Below, one piece after another: positions 50,221-59,764 of a stretch of 64,000 nucleotides of DNA. Numbering within the stretch: position 1 is the stretch's first letter; every line of letters starts with the position of its first letter. The stretch is from Bacteroidota bacterium (GTDB lineage: Bacteria > Bacteroidota > Rhodothermia > Rhodothermales > UBA10348). The position numbers and the translations under genes were made by a program. The notes beneath the pieces are model-generated. The model was given only the letters and a program-made list of their open reading frames with translations. It was not told the DNA's origin and searched no databases. The DNA lies in the NCBI GenBank assembly GCA_029262855.1, contig JAJCYP010000041.1, positions 1 through 64,000 of the forward strand. The letters are read 5' to 3'.

Positions 50221-51207
50221 CTAAAGCCTGATTACAACCGAAAGTCGGGTCGAGGGCGGTCCATACCGGTCGTAGGCCAGTGTCATGCTGGTCGAAATCC
50301 GGTCATTCCGAAGTTTTGCCGTGACTGCGGCGTCAATGGCGGCCAGGAGATGGTTGACCACGAACAGACTCGACAGGTGTGAGGCCGTCCTGAGAAGATT
50401 CTGGGCGGCAGCGTGATCTTCGGCGTAGCTGAAGAAGGTCGGCGAAACGTTAGGCTTGGACCCGCCCGCCCCGGTTCGCTCGGGGTCAATGGCCACCGTG
50501 AACGACCCATCGGACGCCCTCCATTCCGGGTAGTCCCCCCATCCTGGCGCGAACTGGAAGTACTTGCCGATCAACTCGTAATACTGCTGCTCCCCGAAGC
50601 CGGGAAGTTGGTGGGAAAACGTGGCCAGCGTCTCCGGATGGAACACCTGCCTTTCGATGGCCCGGACCTGGTTGAAGAACGCATTGACGGCCGCCCGCTC
50701 CTGATCCGTCCAGGCACCCGGCTGCGTGAAGTCTACACCGGAAGGCACCATGGCCGGCGGAGCCGAAACGTTGTGCCCGAACTCGTCCGTCAGATAGACC
50801 ACGTAGTCATTCAGCCATCTGCTGTACCTCGCCGGGTCCCATCCCTGGTGCGCGAAGGCGCGGAAATCGTCCTCGCCCGACAGCCCCTTGGACTTGGTGA
50901 GGGACCAGACGGTGAAGACCGCAGCCTCGAGGCCCAGCGCCGCAGCTGCCTTGGTCCACGTCCGGTTGTAGGCCTGCCCCGCGCCGGGCAAGAGCGCTGA
51001 CATGCCAAAAGCGAGCGGAATGCTCCTGGCCTTGTCTTCCCGGCGCGGATTCCACCCCTGCCGCTCCGCCTGGGTCGAAATGCCGGCCAACAGCGCGGAC
51101 CGAAGCTCGGTCGGTGACCAGGCCGCTCCCTCCGGCGCGGAGGGCGACACCTGCGCCGAAGCGAGCTCCGGCAGGCTCAGGATCAGAACAACCAGCAGGA
51201 ATCGCAT
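50221..51207 (-). CDS. Secreted/membrane protein of DUF5683-like type
   Basis: From ATG 51207 the 328-residue precursor has a signal peptide (MRFLLVVLILSLPELASAQ). The segment PLAFGMSALLPGAGQAYNRT followed by WTKAAAALGLEAAVF resembles the DUF5683 motif (small hydrophobic run, PGxGQxYN, then a helix) seen in many Bacteroidota proteins; the rest, with a second such region (HLSSLFVVNHLLAAIDA), is mostly unassigned. It is the last gene of the reverse-strand porU unit, starting one base after the tlpA-like gene. Function unknown, perhaps an outer-envelope protein. Confidence 0.7.
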   Translation of the reverse strand: MRFLLVVLILSLPELASAQVSPSAPEGAAWSPTELRSALLAGISTQAERQGWNPRREDKARSIPLAFGMSALLPGAGQAYNRTWTKAAAALGLEAAVFTVWSLTKSKGLSGEDDFRAFAHQGWDPARYSRWLNDYVVYLTDEFGHNVSAPPAMVPSGVDFTQPGAWTDQERAAVNAFFNQVRAIERQVFHPETLATFSHQLPGFGEQQYYELIGKYFQFAPGWGDYPEWRASDGSFTVAIDPERTGAGGSKPNVSPTFFSYAEDHAAAQNLLRTASHLSSLFVVNHLLAAIDAAVTAKLRNDRISTSMTLAYDRYGPPSTRLSVVIRL

Positions 51208-51208
51208 G

Positions 51209-51877
51209 CTACATGTAGGGTGTGACGAACCGCTCGAATATGTCATAGCTCCGCTGTCCCAGGAGGTACCTGCGAACAACACCATCGCGGTCGATTACGA
51301 AAGACGTTGGGCGGATCGTGAAGGCATCGGCAAAGGGAGCCGGGAGCACGGATCCCAACGGCACATAGTTCGAAAACGTCGACAACTCGAGGAATTCCTC
51401 GAATCCCGTGAGCGTCTGCGGGTCCTCATCGGACAGGGATAGCACCACCAGGTCATCCGGGTAGCGTTCAGCCAGTCGGTTGAGTTCCGGGATTTCCTGC
51501 AGGCAGGGGGCGCACCATGTGGCCCAGAAATTCAGCAGGACCACCTTGCCCTCGAGCGACTCGAGGTCCCGCTCCACGCCATCGTCCACGGACGTAAACG
51601 AAAAATTGCCGGCCTCTGTCGCCAGGGCCATGTCTAGGATCTCGGGCTGCTCAGTCCCAGCCGCAACAAACATGACCGGCTGGGAATCTGCCCCCTGCAA
51701 CGTGATGACGATCAGGGCGAGCGAAGACAGCACCAGCGCGCCCGACAACAGCGCGCCAGCCCACTCGGTCGGGTCTGCCGGCTTGTATCCCGGACGATTT
51801 GCGAGCAGGAAGTAGAGGAAGGCCAGGCCGACCGCCATCATCAGGACGGCTACAGCGAGTATGAACGTCAGGTCCAT
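51209..51877 (-). CDS. TlpA-like membrane-anchored thioredoxin
   Basis: This 222-residue protein has two N-terminal membrane spans (residues 3-25 and about 42-62) and a periplasmic thioredoxin fold with the TlpA/ResA active site LLNFWATWCAPCLQEIPELN (Cys-Ala-Pro-Cys, about residues 121-124) and the cis-Pro region TIRPTSFVIDRDGVV. TlpA-type proteins reduce or shuffle disulfides, often for cytochrome c or secreted protein maturation. It is embedded in the porU-porV operon (15 bases after the preceding gene, 1 base before the next), so a role in folding the T9SS-linked proteins is plausible but inferred. Confidence 0.85.
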   Translation of the reverse strand: MDLTFILAVAVLMMAVGLAFLYFLLANRPGYKPADPTEWAGALLSGALVLSSLALIVITLQGADSQPVMFVAAGTEQPEILDMALATEAGNFSFTSVDDGVERDLESLEGKVVLLNFWATWCAPCLQEIPELNRLAERYPDDLVVLSLSDEDPQTLTGFEEFLELSTFSNYVPLGSVLPAPFADAFTIRPTSFVIDRDGVVRRYLLGQRSYDIFERFVTPYM

Positions 51878-51892
51878 GGTACCGGAGTGTGG

Positions 51893-54800
51893 TCAGAAGA
51901 GATCAAAGCCGAACAGAACGCCGGCGTGCCACTGAAAGCCGCCCCCGTACTGCACACTCGAACGACCGTCTGGCGTGACAAAACCGTCATCCAGTTGAAA
52001 ATCGAAGGTGTCCAGCCCGTAGGTGCCGCTGATAAAGACCGCCGTCGGGAGGAGGTAGAACGAGCCCAGTCCAAGCCTTAGTTCCGCGCCCGCATCCTTT
52101 CGAATCTGGCCGGCTCCCGGCCAGTCTCCCCGCCACGCACTGACAGCATCCGCATAGACACGAAGGAAGAGCTTGTCGACGTAGAGGAATCCGAGTTGCT
52201 TCTGGACATTTGGAATCAGCGGGAAGGTGTACGCCACCTGGGCCCAGGCCGTCTTGTTGCCGCCCAACGCGTAGAATGGATAGCCCCGGGCGCCGGTGAG
52301 GCCTCCCACGTAGTCGTCGTAGAAGTCATCGACCTGACCGCCGAGAATCAGGCTGGTCCGGAGCCGGGTGGAAAGCCCGTGGGGCTGCGGGTTTTTGATA
52401 ATGCGCCAGGACAGGCGGCCGTCCAGCGTGAAGCGGAGAACGGCGTCGTTGCTGTAGACCGGCGTCAGGATGCCGTCTTCAACATCGAACTTGTCGAGCA
52501 GGCGCCCTTTCTCCCGCTCCAGGCTGGCCTCAATCTTGATGCCCTCCGGCACGACATCCATGTGGCGATGCGGTTCGAGGGCCTCGAAATAGGCCTTCAG
52601 GCGGAAGGAGCGACCAATGAAATAGCGAGACGACGACTCGGGAATCGTCTGAGACAGTTCCTTGGAGAAGAACTGCTCCGTGGTGACCCGATAGGGACTG
52701 TAGCGAACGCCCGCCTCCAGCAGCAGCGCACGATTCACCTTGCTCCGTGCCGCCAGGTCCACCTCCCAGAGGTTGTAGGCCAGGTCGACCAGCGTGGTGT
52801 CCGGGTAGCAGGCCGTACACGGGAATTCCTCGATGCTCAGCCCGTTCTCGACATTGCGGCGCACATTGAACAGTTCGAGCGAAAATTGAGGGGCCCAGCG
52901 CCGGTCGATGATGCCCAGGCCACGGCGAAGTTCGAACTGGATGAACAGATCCCGCTCCAGCTTGAGCAGGTTGTTCGGCGAGATATAGTCGGCAGGCGAA
53001 TCGGCGGCTCGAGAGGCCGGTGCCACCAGCAGGCCTCCAAAGACCGACAGCCCGTTCATGATCTCGCGCGAGCCAGCATAGACGCCAACCTTGGTGTTGC
53101 GCAGGAGCGTCTCGCCACGAGTCCGGTCCCGGATCCGCACATCTGTTCGGCTTCGCTTCCGGGATACGTAGCGATCCAGCCGCAGCACCGGCAGGAAATT
53201 GAAGGACGTGAAGGTGGCGTTGTACTCGGTCAGGCGGGCCGTGCGGTTTCCGCTGGCCGACCAGGCGACTCCGGGAAGGGCTACGCCCGTACTGTCCCCG
53301 GCCGATTGCAGCAGACGGCTCGGAATGCCGGTGAGGTCCACGTCGTCATAGTCCGCAAGCACTGGAAATGCCGACAGATCACGCCGCCGGCCCTTGAGGA
53401 GGACGGCCGGCGGTTCGTACGCGGGCGGATTGCCCACGGAGATCGGATTCTCCAGAAGCGCGAGTTGGTAGCCATCCCAGTCATACCGGGAGAAGACCAC
53501 CTTCCCCTCGGCAGAGACGTCAGGCATGAAGGCGCCGCCGATCACATTCGTCACCCGCTCGCTCTCGGCACCCGGTCGGCGGCGGTGCAGGTCGTAGACG
53601 CCGCCCGTGTCAGTCGTGTACCAGAGCGTTCCGGTTGCATCAACGACAGGGGACCGCTCATCGCGATCCGTTGCAATCACGGCCTCGTCACCCGAGCCGT
53701 CGGGACGAACACGCCGGATGTCGTAGCCGTGGCGCTCGCTGTGGGAATAGTAGATCCACGTTCCATCCGGGGACCAGCGGGGCTCGATGACCTGCTGCCC
53801 TGAGTGGTGATCAGTGAGCACCACGACCGAGTCCTTTTCGACATCGAACACGACAAGGTTCGTGCTCCCGTCGCTCTGCTGGACTGCCGCGATACGCATC
53901 CCGTCGGGAGACCACGAGGGATCCGCCAGGCGGCGCTCGTGGGTCAACCGCGTACTCTTTTCCTCGGCCAGGCTGTAGTCGAAGAGGTCATTGAACAGTT
54001 GTCCGTTGGCGGTCTCGCGGGTTCTGGCATAGAGAATCCGCGTCCCGTCCGGGTGCCAGGAGACGGCTCCGTTTGCGGGTCCCGCCAGTCTGCTGCCCAT
54101 GCTGCTGCCCAGGCTGTGGCCCATGCTACAGACGAACTGTCCCCCGGTCGGGAAGTCGGCGACGGCCACCGCCTCGCCCGTAGCGATGTCCATGACATAC
54201 AGGTATTGCCTGCTGAAGTCCTGCCCCTTGTTCGACAGATAGGCCACGCGTGTCCCATCCGGAGACCAGCGAGCAAACTGATTGTAGAACCCTTCGGCCT
54301 GCAGGCTCTTCCCCGTCACCGGATTGGCGAGGCGCTCGCGGCTGGCCTCCTGATAGCCTGTTTCGAGAGCCGAGAGCCAATCGTCGTACACGTCGGCACC
54401 ATGCCGTCCGAACGCATCCCGCGCGGCGCGCTCGAAATTCCAGTTGGACCACTTGCCGAGCGATCGGCTGACGTCCGCCAGGGCCGACTCGCCGTACGTG
54501 GCCGCCATGTACTGCGAAAGTGCAAAGCCCTGATTGTAGACCGTCTCGCGCTCCAGGCTGTTCAGCGAATAGAAGCCGCCCATTTCCGTCAGGGACAGCG
54601 TCTTCCCTTCCAGGACCCGGGTCCGGAGAATCATGTCCCGGTGGCTGTCCCATCGGTCATAGTCCATCGCGGTGCGTTGGAACTGGGCCGTTCCCTCGGC
54701 CAGCCAGGCGGGATTGCTGAGCACCGGGACCGGGTAGGAAGCGATGACATTGGGATACCCGTACAGCACATCGGGCCGGCGCACATCCTCGTAGTCCAGG

Positions 54801-55297
54801 TACTGGAGGTATACGAACGGGACCTTGCGTCCCGATTTCATGCTCACCTGGACCTGGATGATGTGGGTGTACTCGTGCGAGATCACATTGCGAAGCCACG
54901 CATGCGCCCCGCGAAGCGGCGTGTTGAGTGCCGGTGCCCAGATCTCGATCAGGTTGTCGAAGAAGTAGGCCGCCCCATTCGAGTAGTCCTCGAAGTCCTT
55001 GAGGATGATCGAGACCTTCGTGTCGGGCTCGAAGTCGTAGAGTTCGGTTATGGGCCCGTAAATCTCTTCCGCGATCCGGGCGGTTACAGACGCCGTTCGC
55101 GACGAGCCATTCCCTACTCCATCATCGTGGAAGTGCACCAGGAAGTGCTCGGTCTCGATGGTGTACCACTCCAGATCGGAGCGCACGTAGTCGTACAGGC
55201 TCGGACTGACCTGCGCACGCGCCTCGCCAGCCGATACAATGAGTATCAGGGCGGCGAATACCGATTGGGTCAGTGATTGAAGGATGCGCAACCTCAT
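51893..55297 (-). CDS. Exported metallopeptidase-like domain + PD40 propeller + predicted outer-membrane barrel
   Basis: ATG 55297 gives a signal peptide ending SAGEARAQ and a 1134-residue protein. Residues ~40-350 look like a gluzincin peptidase: HEYTHIIQ (His141, Glu142, His145) and a third ligand Glu in WLAEGTAQF (Glu201). Residues ~360-650 contain PD40/TolB-like propeller repeats (RWSPDGTRVAYLSNKGQD, SWHPDGTRILYART, SWSPDGMRIAAVQQ, RWSPDGTWIYYSHS). Residues ~730-1134 resemble a BamA/surface-antigen-type barrel, ending ...VLFGFDLF with a terminal Phe. Such HExxH-propeller-barrel fusions would present the peptidase and propeller at the outer membrane. The start overlaps the M6-like gene stop by 4 bases. 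Confidence 0.75.
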   Translation of the reverse strand: MRLRILQSLTQSVFAALILIVSAGEARAQVSPSLYDYVRSDLEWYTIETEHFLVHFHDDGVGNGSSRTASVTARIAEEIYGPITELYDFEPDTKVSIILKDFEDYSNGAAYFFDNLIEIWAPALNTPLRGAHAWLRNVISHEYTHIIQVQVSMKSGRKVPFVYLQYLDYEDVRRPDVLYGYPNVIASYPVPVLSNPAWLAEGTAQFQRTAMDYDRWDSHRDMILRTRVLEGKTLSLTEMGGFYSLNSLERETVYNQGFALSQYMAATYGESALADVSRSLGKWSNWNFERAARDAFGRHGADVYDDWLSALETGYQEASRERLANPVTGKSLQAEGFYNQFARWSPDGTRVAYLSNKGQDFSRQYLYVMDIATGEAVAVADFPTGGQFVCSMGHSLGSSMGSRLAGPANGAVSWHPDGTRILYARTRETANGQLFNDLFDYSLAEEKSTRLTHERRLADPSWSPDGMRIAAVQQSDGSTNLVVFDVEKDSVVVLTDHHSGQQVIEPRWSPDGTWIYYSHSERHGYDIRRVRPDGSGDEAVIATDRDERSPVVDATGTLWYTTDTGGVYDLHRRRPGAESERVTNVIGGAFMPDVSAEGKVVFSRYDWDGYQLALLENPISVGNPPAYEPPAVLLKGRRRDLSAFPVLADYDDVDLTGIPSRLLQSAGDSTGVALPGVAWSASGNRTARLTEYNATFTSFNFLPVLRLDRYVSRKRSRTDVRIRDRTRGETLLRNTKVGVYAGSREIMNGLSVFGGLLVAPASRAADSPADYISPNNLLKLERDLFIQFELRRGLGIIDRRWAPQFSLELFNVRRNVENGLSIEEFPCTACYPDTTLVDLAYNLWEVDLAARSKVNRALLLEAGVRYSPYRVTTEQFFSKELSQTIPESSSRYFIGRSFRLKAYFEALEPHRHMDVVPEGIKIEASLEREKGRLLDKFDVEDGILTPVYSNDAVLRFTLDGRLSWRIIKNPQPHGLSTRLRTSLILGGQVDDFYDDYVGGLTGARGYPFYALGGNKTAWAQVAYTFPLIPNVQKQLGFLYVDKLFLRVYADAVSAWRGDWPGAGQIRKDAGAELRLGLGSFYLLPTAVFISGTYGLDTFDFQLDDGFVTPDGRSSVQYGGGFQWHAGVLFGFDLF

Positions 55298-58200
55298 CGG
55301 ATGATGGCCACCTTGACGAGTTGATCCTCGGTACGTCCGTCGGCGGCCCGGGCGCGCACGCGGGCGAAGTAGACCCCGCTCTCGGATTCCGTCCGCCACT
55401 GGAGTTCGGAGGGCACCTCGGCCGGCGCCGATTCCAGCTCCAAAAACCCCACCTGGTGACCCGCGACGTCGAGAATGGTGACAGTGATGCGGCTCTCCAC
55501 GGTAGGCAGGACCCTGAAATAGGTTACCCCGTCCCGAACCGGATTCGGCCAGTTGTAGACTTCTCCTGGAACGAGCACGTTCGGAGTATCCAACAGCGTT
55601 GTCGTGAGCGGTTCGGTAACCACGAACGAACTGTTCGTTTCGTCACCGAGCGCATCCGCGCCGCGCAGGGCACCGAAACCCGGTGTGCCCCAGACCAGGG
55701 CATTTCCTTCATCGGAGACGCCCATGACCCGGTTGCGAGGCTCGGAGAATTCGTTGGCTGAGTACGCCACGCCGACTCCTGCGCCAATGCCCACCGACAG
55801 CGGGAAGCCCGGCTGCGCGAGTCTGGGTTGGGCCCAGTAGGCATCAATTTGTCCGTCCGAAGCCATGGCAAGAATCGTGATATCGTCGGCCTCGTCGGCG
55901 TGCTCAATCGCCAGTGGGGCGCCGACGATGGGGTTGCGCGTGCGAATGGGAAATCCGTTGGCGATGGCTCCGGTACGCGTGATGCCCCAGAGCGAGGCGC
56001 CGTCGCTGATCAACACGTCCAGCAGCCCGTCGTTATCGACGTCTGCAAGCGTCGGCCGGGGGGAGAAGTCGCCGACAACGCCGTCCGGAGCTGCCGTCAC
56101 GGTAGTCCCATCCGGCAGGAGCATGTGGACGGCTGCTCGGTCTGGAACGGCGCCAAATACACCGCGCCGGTCTCTGCCGAACTGGGGCCGCAGCAGGCGG
56201 GAAGCATCCACCTCCGGATACGTCCATTCGCGATTGGCATCTTCCCAGACTGCCCGGTCGCTGAGCACCGCAATGAGTGAGGTACCGTTCAGCCTGACCA
56301 GGCCGACCACAGGGGCCGGCTGCGGGATGACCGTCGATGTGGCCGCGTTACCGACCAGGAGGACATCCCCCTGGCTGCCCGAGGCGCCCACGACCGGAGT
56401 GACACTGGCGCGACCTGGAATGGCCACGACCGGCGTGGTGATTCGCGCGCCTGCACCCGGCGGAAAACTGCCGGCTCCGCTCGTGTTGCCGGAGCCACCG
56501 GTTACCAGAAAGCCTTCTGAGGTGGCGCTCCAGATGGAATTCCCGGCGATCGCTGGCTCCGCCGAAGACAGTCCGCTGACGGACGCCAACAGCACCCCAT
56601 CGGCAAAGAGGCGCATCTCGCCCGTTTCACCCGAGAACGCCAGGACGCCGTTGGTGCCTACAAACCGTGTCAGGCCGTGCCCCGAGAGGAGATCCGGAGA
56701 CGCATCCAGGTCATAGGTGGCCAGCGGCTCGAGACCATACTGTGACAGCGTCCGGAAAGACACCGACATGGTCGCGCCCGGCACGGAAAAGCCACTCAAC
56801 TCCACGAACCCGGCCCCGCCATCGTTGGCCGCCGAAGACGGATAGGTGTCCGGTCCGAACCGATTCTGGTACAGCCTGACTTCGGCTCCCGCCGCGGTGA
56901 TCGTCACAACCGGGTTGCCCAGATAGAAGAAATCAAACGGCGACCCCAGGTCAAATGACGGCCCGAAGAAACCGCCCGTGGGATTGCCGATGTCCTGTGC
57001 ACTGTCGGCCTCTTCCAGGTCGAGTCCTCGCCGGTTCTCGTCGGCGTTGACCCGGTTGAGGGCCAGTCCCGCCGAAATAACCCGTTCGTCCACATGCCAG
57101 ATCAGGGCACCCCCGATGAGGTCAACGTCGTCTTCGTCCTTTCCGCCTGGCAGGGCGAAATCATAGTGGTCCACCGAGACCACGACGCCTCCGGGGAATT
57201 CACCAGTCGTACTGGAGTTGAATCCAGGGGCCCCGTTCTCGAAGCGGACTTCCGAGGTAACACCGGCATTCCAGACCTGCAGCACCACGCCGTCTCCCTC
57301 TGGGTCGCGGTGGCGATTCTCCACCAGGAAATACTCCGCAGGTGAGATGGAGGCCCTGGCCTGGGGAGAGGAGTCCGCGTTCCCGACATAGTCCAGCGAA
57401 GTCGGCAGTCCGGCGGTCATCTCGACCGGATCGGCCCACCCCAAGAAGTACTTGGTCCAGCCCGTCGGCTCGGGTGGAAACAGGCCCGAATAGGCGAAAA
57501 TTCCCAGTCCATCCATGAGCCCGAATGGTCCGATGGCGCTCTCCCCGGTATGGGTATCGAAGAGATCCGGGACGCCCAGAAAATTGAAGAAACTGGCGGC
57601 CAGCAGTCCGTTGACCGAGAACTCTGCCAGAAAGTCCGCGCCGGCGAGCGAGTTGTAGCCCTGCCGCGTCTCGGTGCGAGGAACGACAATCCCGTGATTG
57701 ACGGTGAGTCCCCCGAACTGCGGCATGGGACGCGTGCTCAGCCGCTGGAGCGAGGCTTCCGAAAAATAGAGTGACGGGAGATCTTCCGGCGTCTTGTCCA
57801 GGGTAGTGCCCACGAGTTCGACATCCCGGCCGACGCCGGCGTGCAGAATCAGGAAGGCCGTGGATGCCGCATCGAGCGCGGGCAGGTCGGCCGCCCAACT
57901 CGGGTCCGCGAGGGACCAGGCCTCCGCGACGAGGGTCGCGAGTTTGCTCAGCTGCGCATCCGAGTCGTTGTCCTCTCCCGTGGGGCTGTACGCTCCCATG
58001 GTCCCTGACACCCGCACGACACCCGGAAGCAGGTGGGTGGCCAGTGTGGTCTTTCCGTCCGAGACCCGCCCCAGGTAGTCCCGCAGGAAAGCCAGATGGG
58101 CCTCGAAGTAGCCGGCGTCGTGCGGAAGGGGATCAATCGAGGGCTGCAGGCCCGAGGAGTACAGCGTGCCGCCGAACGTCCCGTCGCCCGTGCTGAAGCG

Positions 58201-58482
58201 GGTGGTGTCCGGCTGGAACTCTACCCGCAGGACCACAACGTTGTAGTGCGGTGCGGCAGGATTGCGCACGGTGCCACCGGACGCGGCACCGAGGGCGCGC
58301 TCCACGCCAGGGGCGAAGGCCGCGCGCTCCACGCCCGCCGCGAAGGCCGCCCCTCGCAGGCCGGCCGTGCCGGCCTGCAGGCGCGCCTGCGCAGACACGC
58401 CAGTCACAAACGCGGTGCTGCTTGCCAGGGCAAGCAGCACCGCGCAGGTGATAACCGAACGACGCTTGGATCGGGGGGTCAA
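55294..58482 (-). CDS. Secreted M6-like (immune inhibitor A-type) protein with lost HExxH, T9SS C-terminal signal
   Basis: This 1062-residue precursor has a signal peptide (ending VSAQA) and an M6-like domain (about residues 75-480). The segment matching HExxH-xx-GLPDLYD of active M6 enzymes reads AASFFNFLGVPDLFDT: Ala296, Ser297 and Asn300 stand where His, Glu and His are expected, so zinc catalysis is very unlikely. GPFGLMDGLG and TKYFLGWADPVE continue the fold. A later region has propeller-like FG-GAP-type sequence (DVDNDGLLDVLISDG). The last ~95 residues (VYNWPNPVRDGVTYFRV ... GVYFARVRARAADGRTEDQL) form a type A sorting domain for PorU. It probably acts as a surface-bound scaffold or binding protein. 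PorV is encoded 7 bases upstream. Confidence 0.8.
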   Translation of the reverse strand: MTPRSKRRSVITCAVLLALASSTAFVTGVSAQARLQAGTAGLRGAAFAAGVERAAFAPGVERALGAASGGTVRNPAAPHYNVVVLRVEFQPDTTRFSTGDGTFGGTLYSSGLQPSIDPLPHDAGYFEAHLAFLRDYLGRVSDGKTTLATHLLPGVVRVSGTMGAYSPTGEDNDSDAQLSKLATLVAEAWSLADPSWAADLPALDAASTAFLILHAGVGRDVELVGTTLDKTPEDLPSLYFSEASLQRLSTRPMPQFGGLTVNHGIVVPRTETRQGYNSLAGADFLAEFSVNGLLAASFFNFLGVPDLFDTHTGESAIGPFGLMDGLGIFAYSGLFPPEPTGWTKYFLGWADPVEMTAGLPTSLDYVGNADSSPQARASISPAEYFLVENRHRDPEGDGVVLQVWNAGVTSEVRFENGAPGFNSSTTGEFPGGVVVSVDHYDFALPGGKDEDDVDLIGGALIWHVDERVISAGLALNRVNADENRRGLDLEEADSAQDIGNPTGGFFGPSFDLGSPFDFFYLGNPVVTITAAGAEVRLYQNRFGPDTYPSSAANDGGAGFVELSGFSVPGATMSVSFRTLSQYGLEPLATYDLDASPDLLSGHGLTRFVGTNGVLAFSGETGEMRLFADGVLLASVSGLSSAEPAIAGNSIWSATSEGFLVTGGSGNTSGAGSFPPGAGARITTPVVAIPGRASVTPVVGASGSQGDVLLVGNAATSTVIPQPAPVVGLVRLNGTSLIAVLSDRAVWEDANREWTYPEVDASRLLRPQFGRDRRGVFGAVPDRAAVHMLLPDGTTVTAAPDGVVGDFSPRPTLADVDNDGLLDVLISDGASLWGITRTGAIANGFPIRTRNPIVGAPLAIEHADEADDITILAMASDGQIDAYWAQPRLAQPGFPLSVGIGAGVGVAYSANEFSEPRNRVMGVSDEGNALVWGTPGFGALRGADALGDETNSSFVVTEPLTTTLLDTPNVLVPGEVYNWPNPVRDGVTYFRVLPTVESRITVTILDVAGHQVGFLELESAPAEVPSELQWRTESESGVYFARVRARAADGRTEDQLVKVAIIR
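58295..58348 (-). repeat. 27-bp tandem duplication near the N-terminus of the M6-like protein
   Basis: Two near-identical 27-bp copies (58295-58321 and 58322-58348, each starting GCGCGCTCCACGCC) encode the nine-residue repeat AAFAAGVER / AAFAPGVER just after the signal peptide. Confidence 0.85.
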
Positions 58483-58489
58483 CGGCCCC

Positions 58490-59671
58490 CTATCGGCCGA
58501 AGTTGACCAAGAGCGAGAATCGCATGGTGTTCGCCAACGGCGAGTTCTCTTCGAGCGCGTAGATATACGAGAAATCGATCCCGATGAGGTTGTACCGAAC
58601 GCCTGAGCCGAGCGTCATGAATTTCCGATTTCCGTTGTACGGGTTCTCGTAGAAGTAGCCGGCCCGGATGGCGAAGAGTCGGTCGTACCAGTATTCCAGT
58701 CCGGCACCGACGGTCATCTGGCGGAGTACGCCCAGCTTCTCGAGCTCGGCGTTCTCGTCATTGAGGGCATTCGTCTGCACTTCGATCGGCGACCAGGAAC
58801 TGAAGATGGCCTTGTAGAAGGGATCGGCGACGCGGCGCGTAGAGTCAGAATCCGAATAGTGGATCAGATCCTTGTTGAAATCCGTGAGGACGGTCAGCGA
58901 GTTGTACTCGTCGAAGTCCATGGTAAAGGCATAGCCCAGACGGAGGTTGGTCGGGATGGGATCGGCCTGATCGCTGTCCGAATACTGGATCTTCGGTCCC
59001 ATGTTGGCCAGGTTGAAGCCGAGTGACAGCTGCCCCTTGGTACTTCCCATGTTGAACTTGTTCGACTTGTACAGTCCCGCGATGTCAAACGCCGTCGAGA
59101 TGCCCGCCTTGGTTTCCTGCGCTCCTACAACCTGGCCGGGGGCCAGGTTGGAGTAGATGAACCGCAGACTGGTGCCCAGCGCGAAGTTCGGTGTCAGTTT
59201 GAAACCATAGGATCCTCCCAACGCAAGATCGTACGACTTGAACGTCCCGGTCGGATTGTTCTGCGCGTCGCGCCCCTCGTGCTCACCCAGGAAGAGATAG
59301 GTCAGGTGGGCACCAAACGTACCCCAACCCGGCACGTGGTGCTTTGCGGTCAGATACTCGTAGAACAGACCGGCATTGAATTCCGGCAGCCAATTCGAGT
59401 GCGTGATCGCGGCTTCCGTGCCCGTCTGGAAGGCAAGACCTGCCGGATTCCAGAAAATGGCCGAGGCGTTGTCCGCCAATGCCACGCCGGCGTTACCCAT
59501 ACCGGCCGCCCGGGAATCAGGCTCGATCTTAAGGAAGACGACTGCGGATCCGCCTACCTGGGCGGACGCCGTCCCGGCAAGGATACCGGTGAAGAGAAAG
59601 AGGACGATGGCCAGCACAGAAAGGCGGGCCGCTCGGGTCCGGTTTCGGGCTGGATGCTTCAAAAAGTACAT
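58490..59671 (-). CDS. porV: Type IX secretion outer-membrane protein PorV (LptO)
   Basis: PorV is the outer-membrane shuttle that collects T9SS cargo from the translocon and hands it to the sortase PorU. From ATG 59671 (MYFLKHPARNRTRAARLSV) the 393-residue precursor has a signal peptide ending GTASAQ and then the FadL-like start VGGSAVVFLKIEPDSRAAGM with NAGVALADNASAIFWNPAGL, the PorV/PorQ/PorP-type signature. Alternating amphipathic strands continue to the terminal LLVNFGR. The size matches known PorV (about 390 aa). Adjacency to porU (93 bases) decides the call over other UPF0164-like proteins. Confidence 0.92.
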   Translation of the reverse strand: MYFLKHPARNRTRAARLSVLAIVLFLFTGILAGTASAQVGGSAVVFLKIEPDSRAAGMGNAGVALADNASAIFWNPAGLAFQTGTEAAITHSNWLPEFNAGLFYEYLTAKHHVPGWGTFGAHLTYLFLGEHEGRDAQNNPTGTFKSYDLALGGSYGFKLTPNFALGTSLRFIYSNLAPGQVVGAQETKAGISTAFDIAGLYKSNKFNMGSTKGQLSLGFNLANMGPKIQYSDSDQADPIPTNLRLGYAFTMDFDEYNSLTVLTDFNKDLIHYSDSDSTRRVADPFYKAIFSSWSPIEVQTNALNDENAELEKLGVLRQMTVGAGLEYWYDRLFAIRAGYFYENPYNGNRKFMTLGSGVRYNLIGIDFSYIYALEENSPLANTMRFSLLVNFGR

Positions 59672-59764
59672 TGTCGTTCGGATCGACTGGTTATTCAAAC
59701 TCGGCCTGAATGCTGACACTCGTCAGCGATCATTCGTATCAATCTCGATGCGTCTTCCTGTCTC

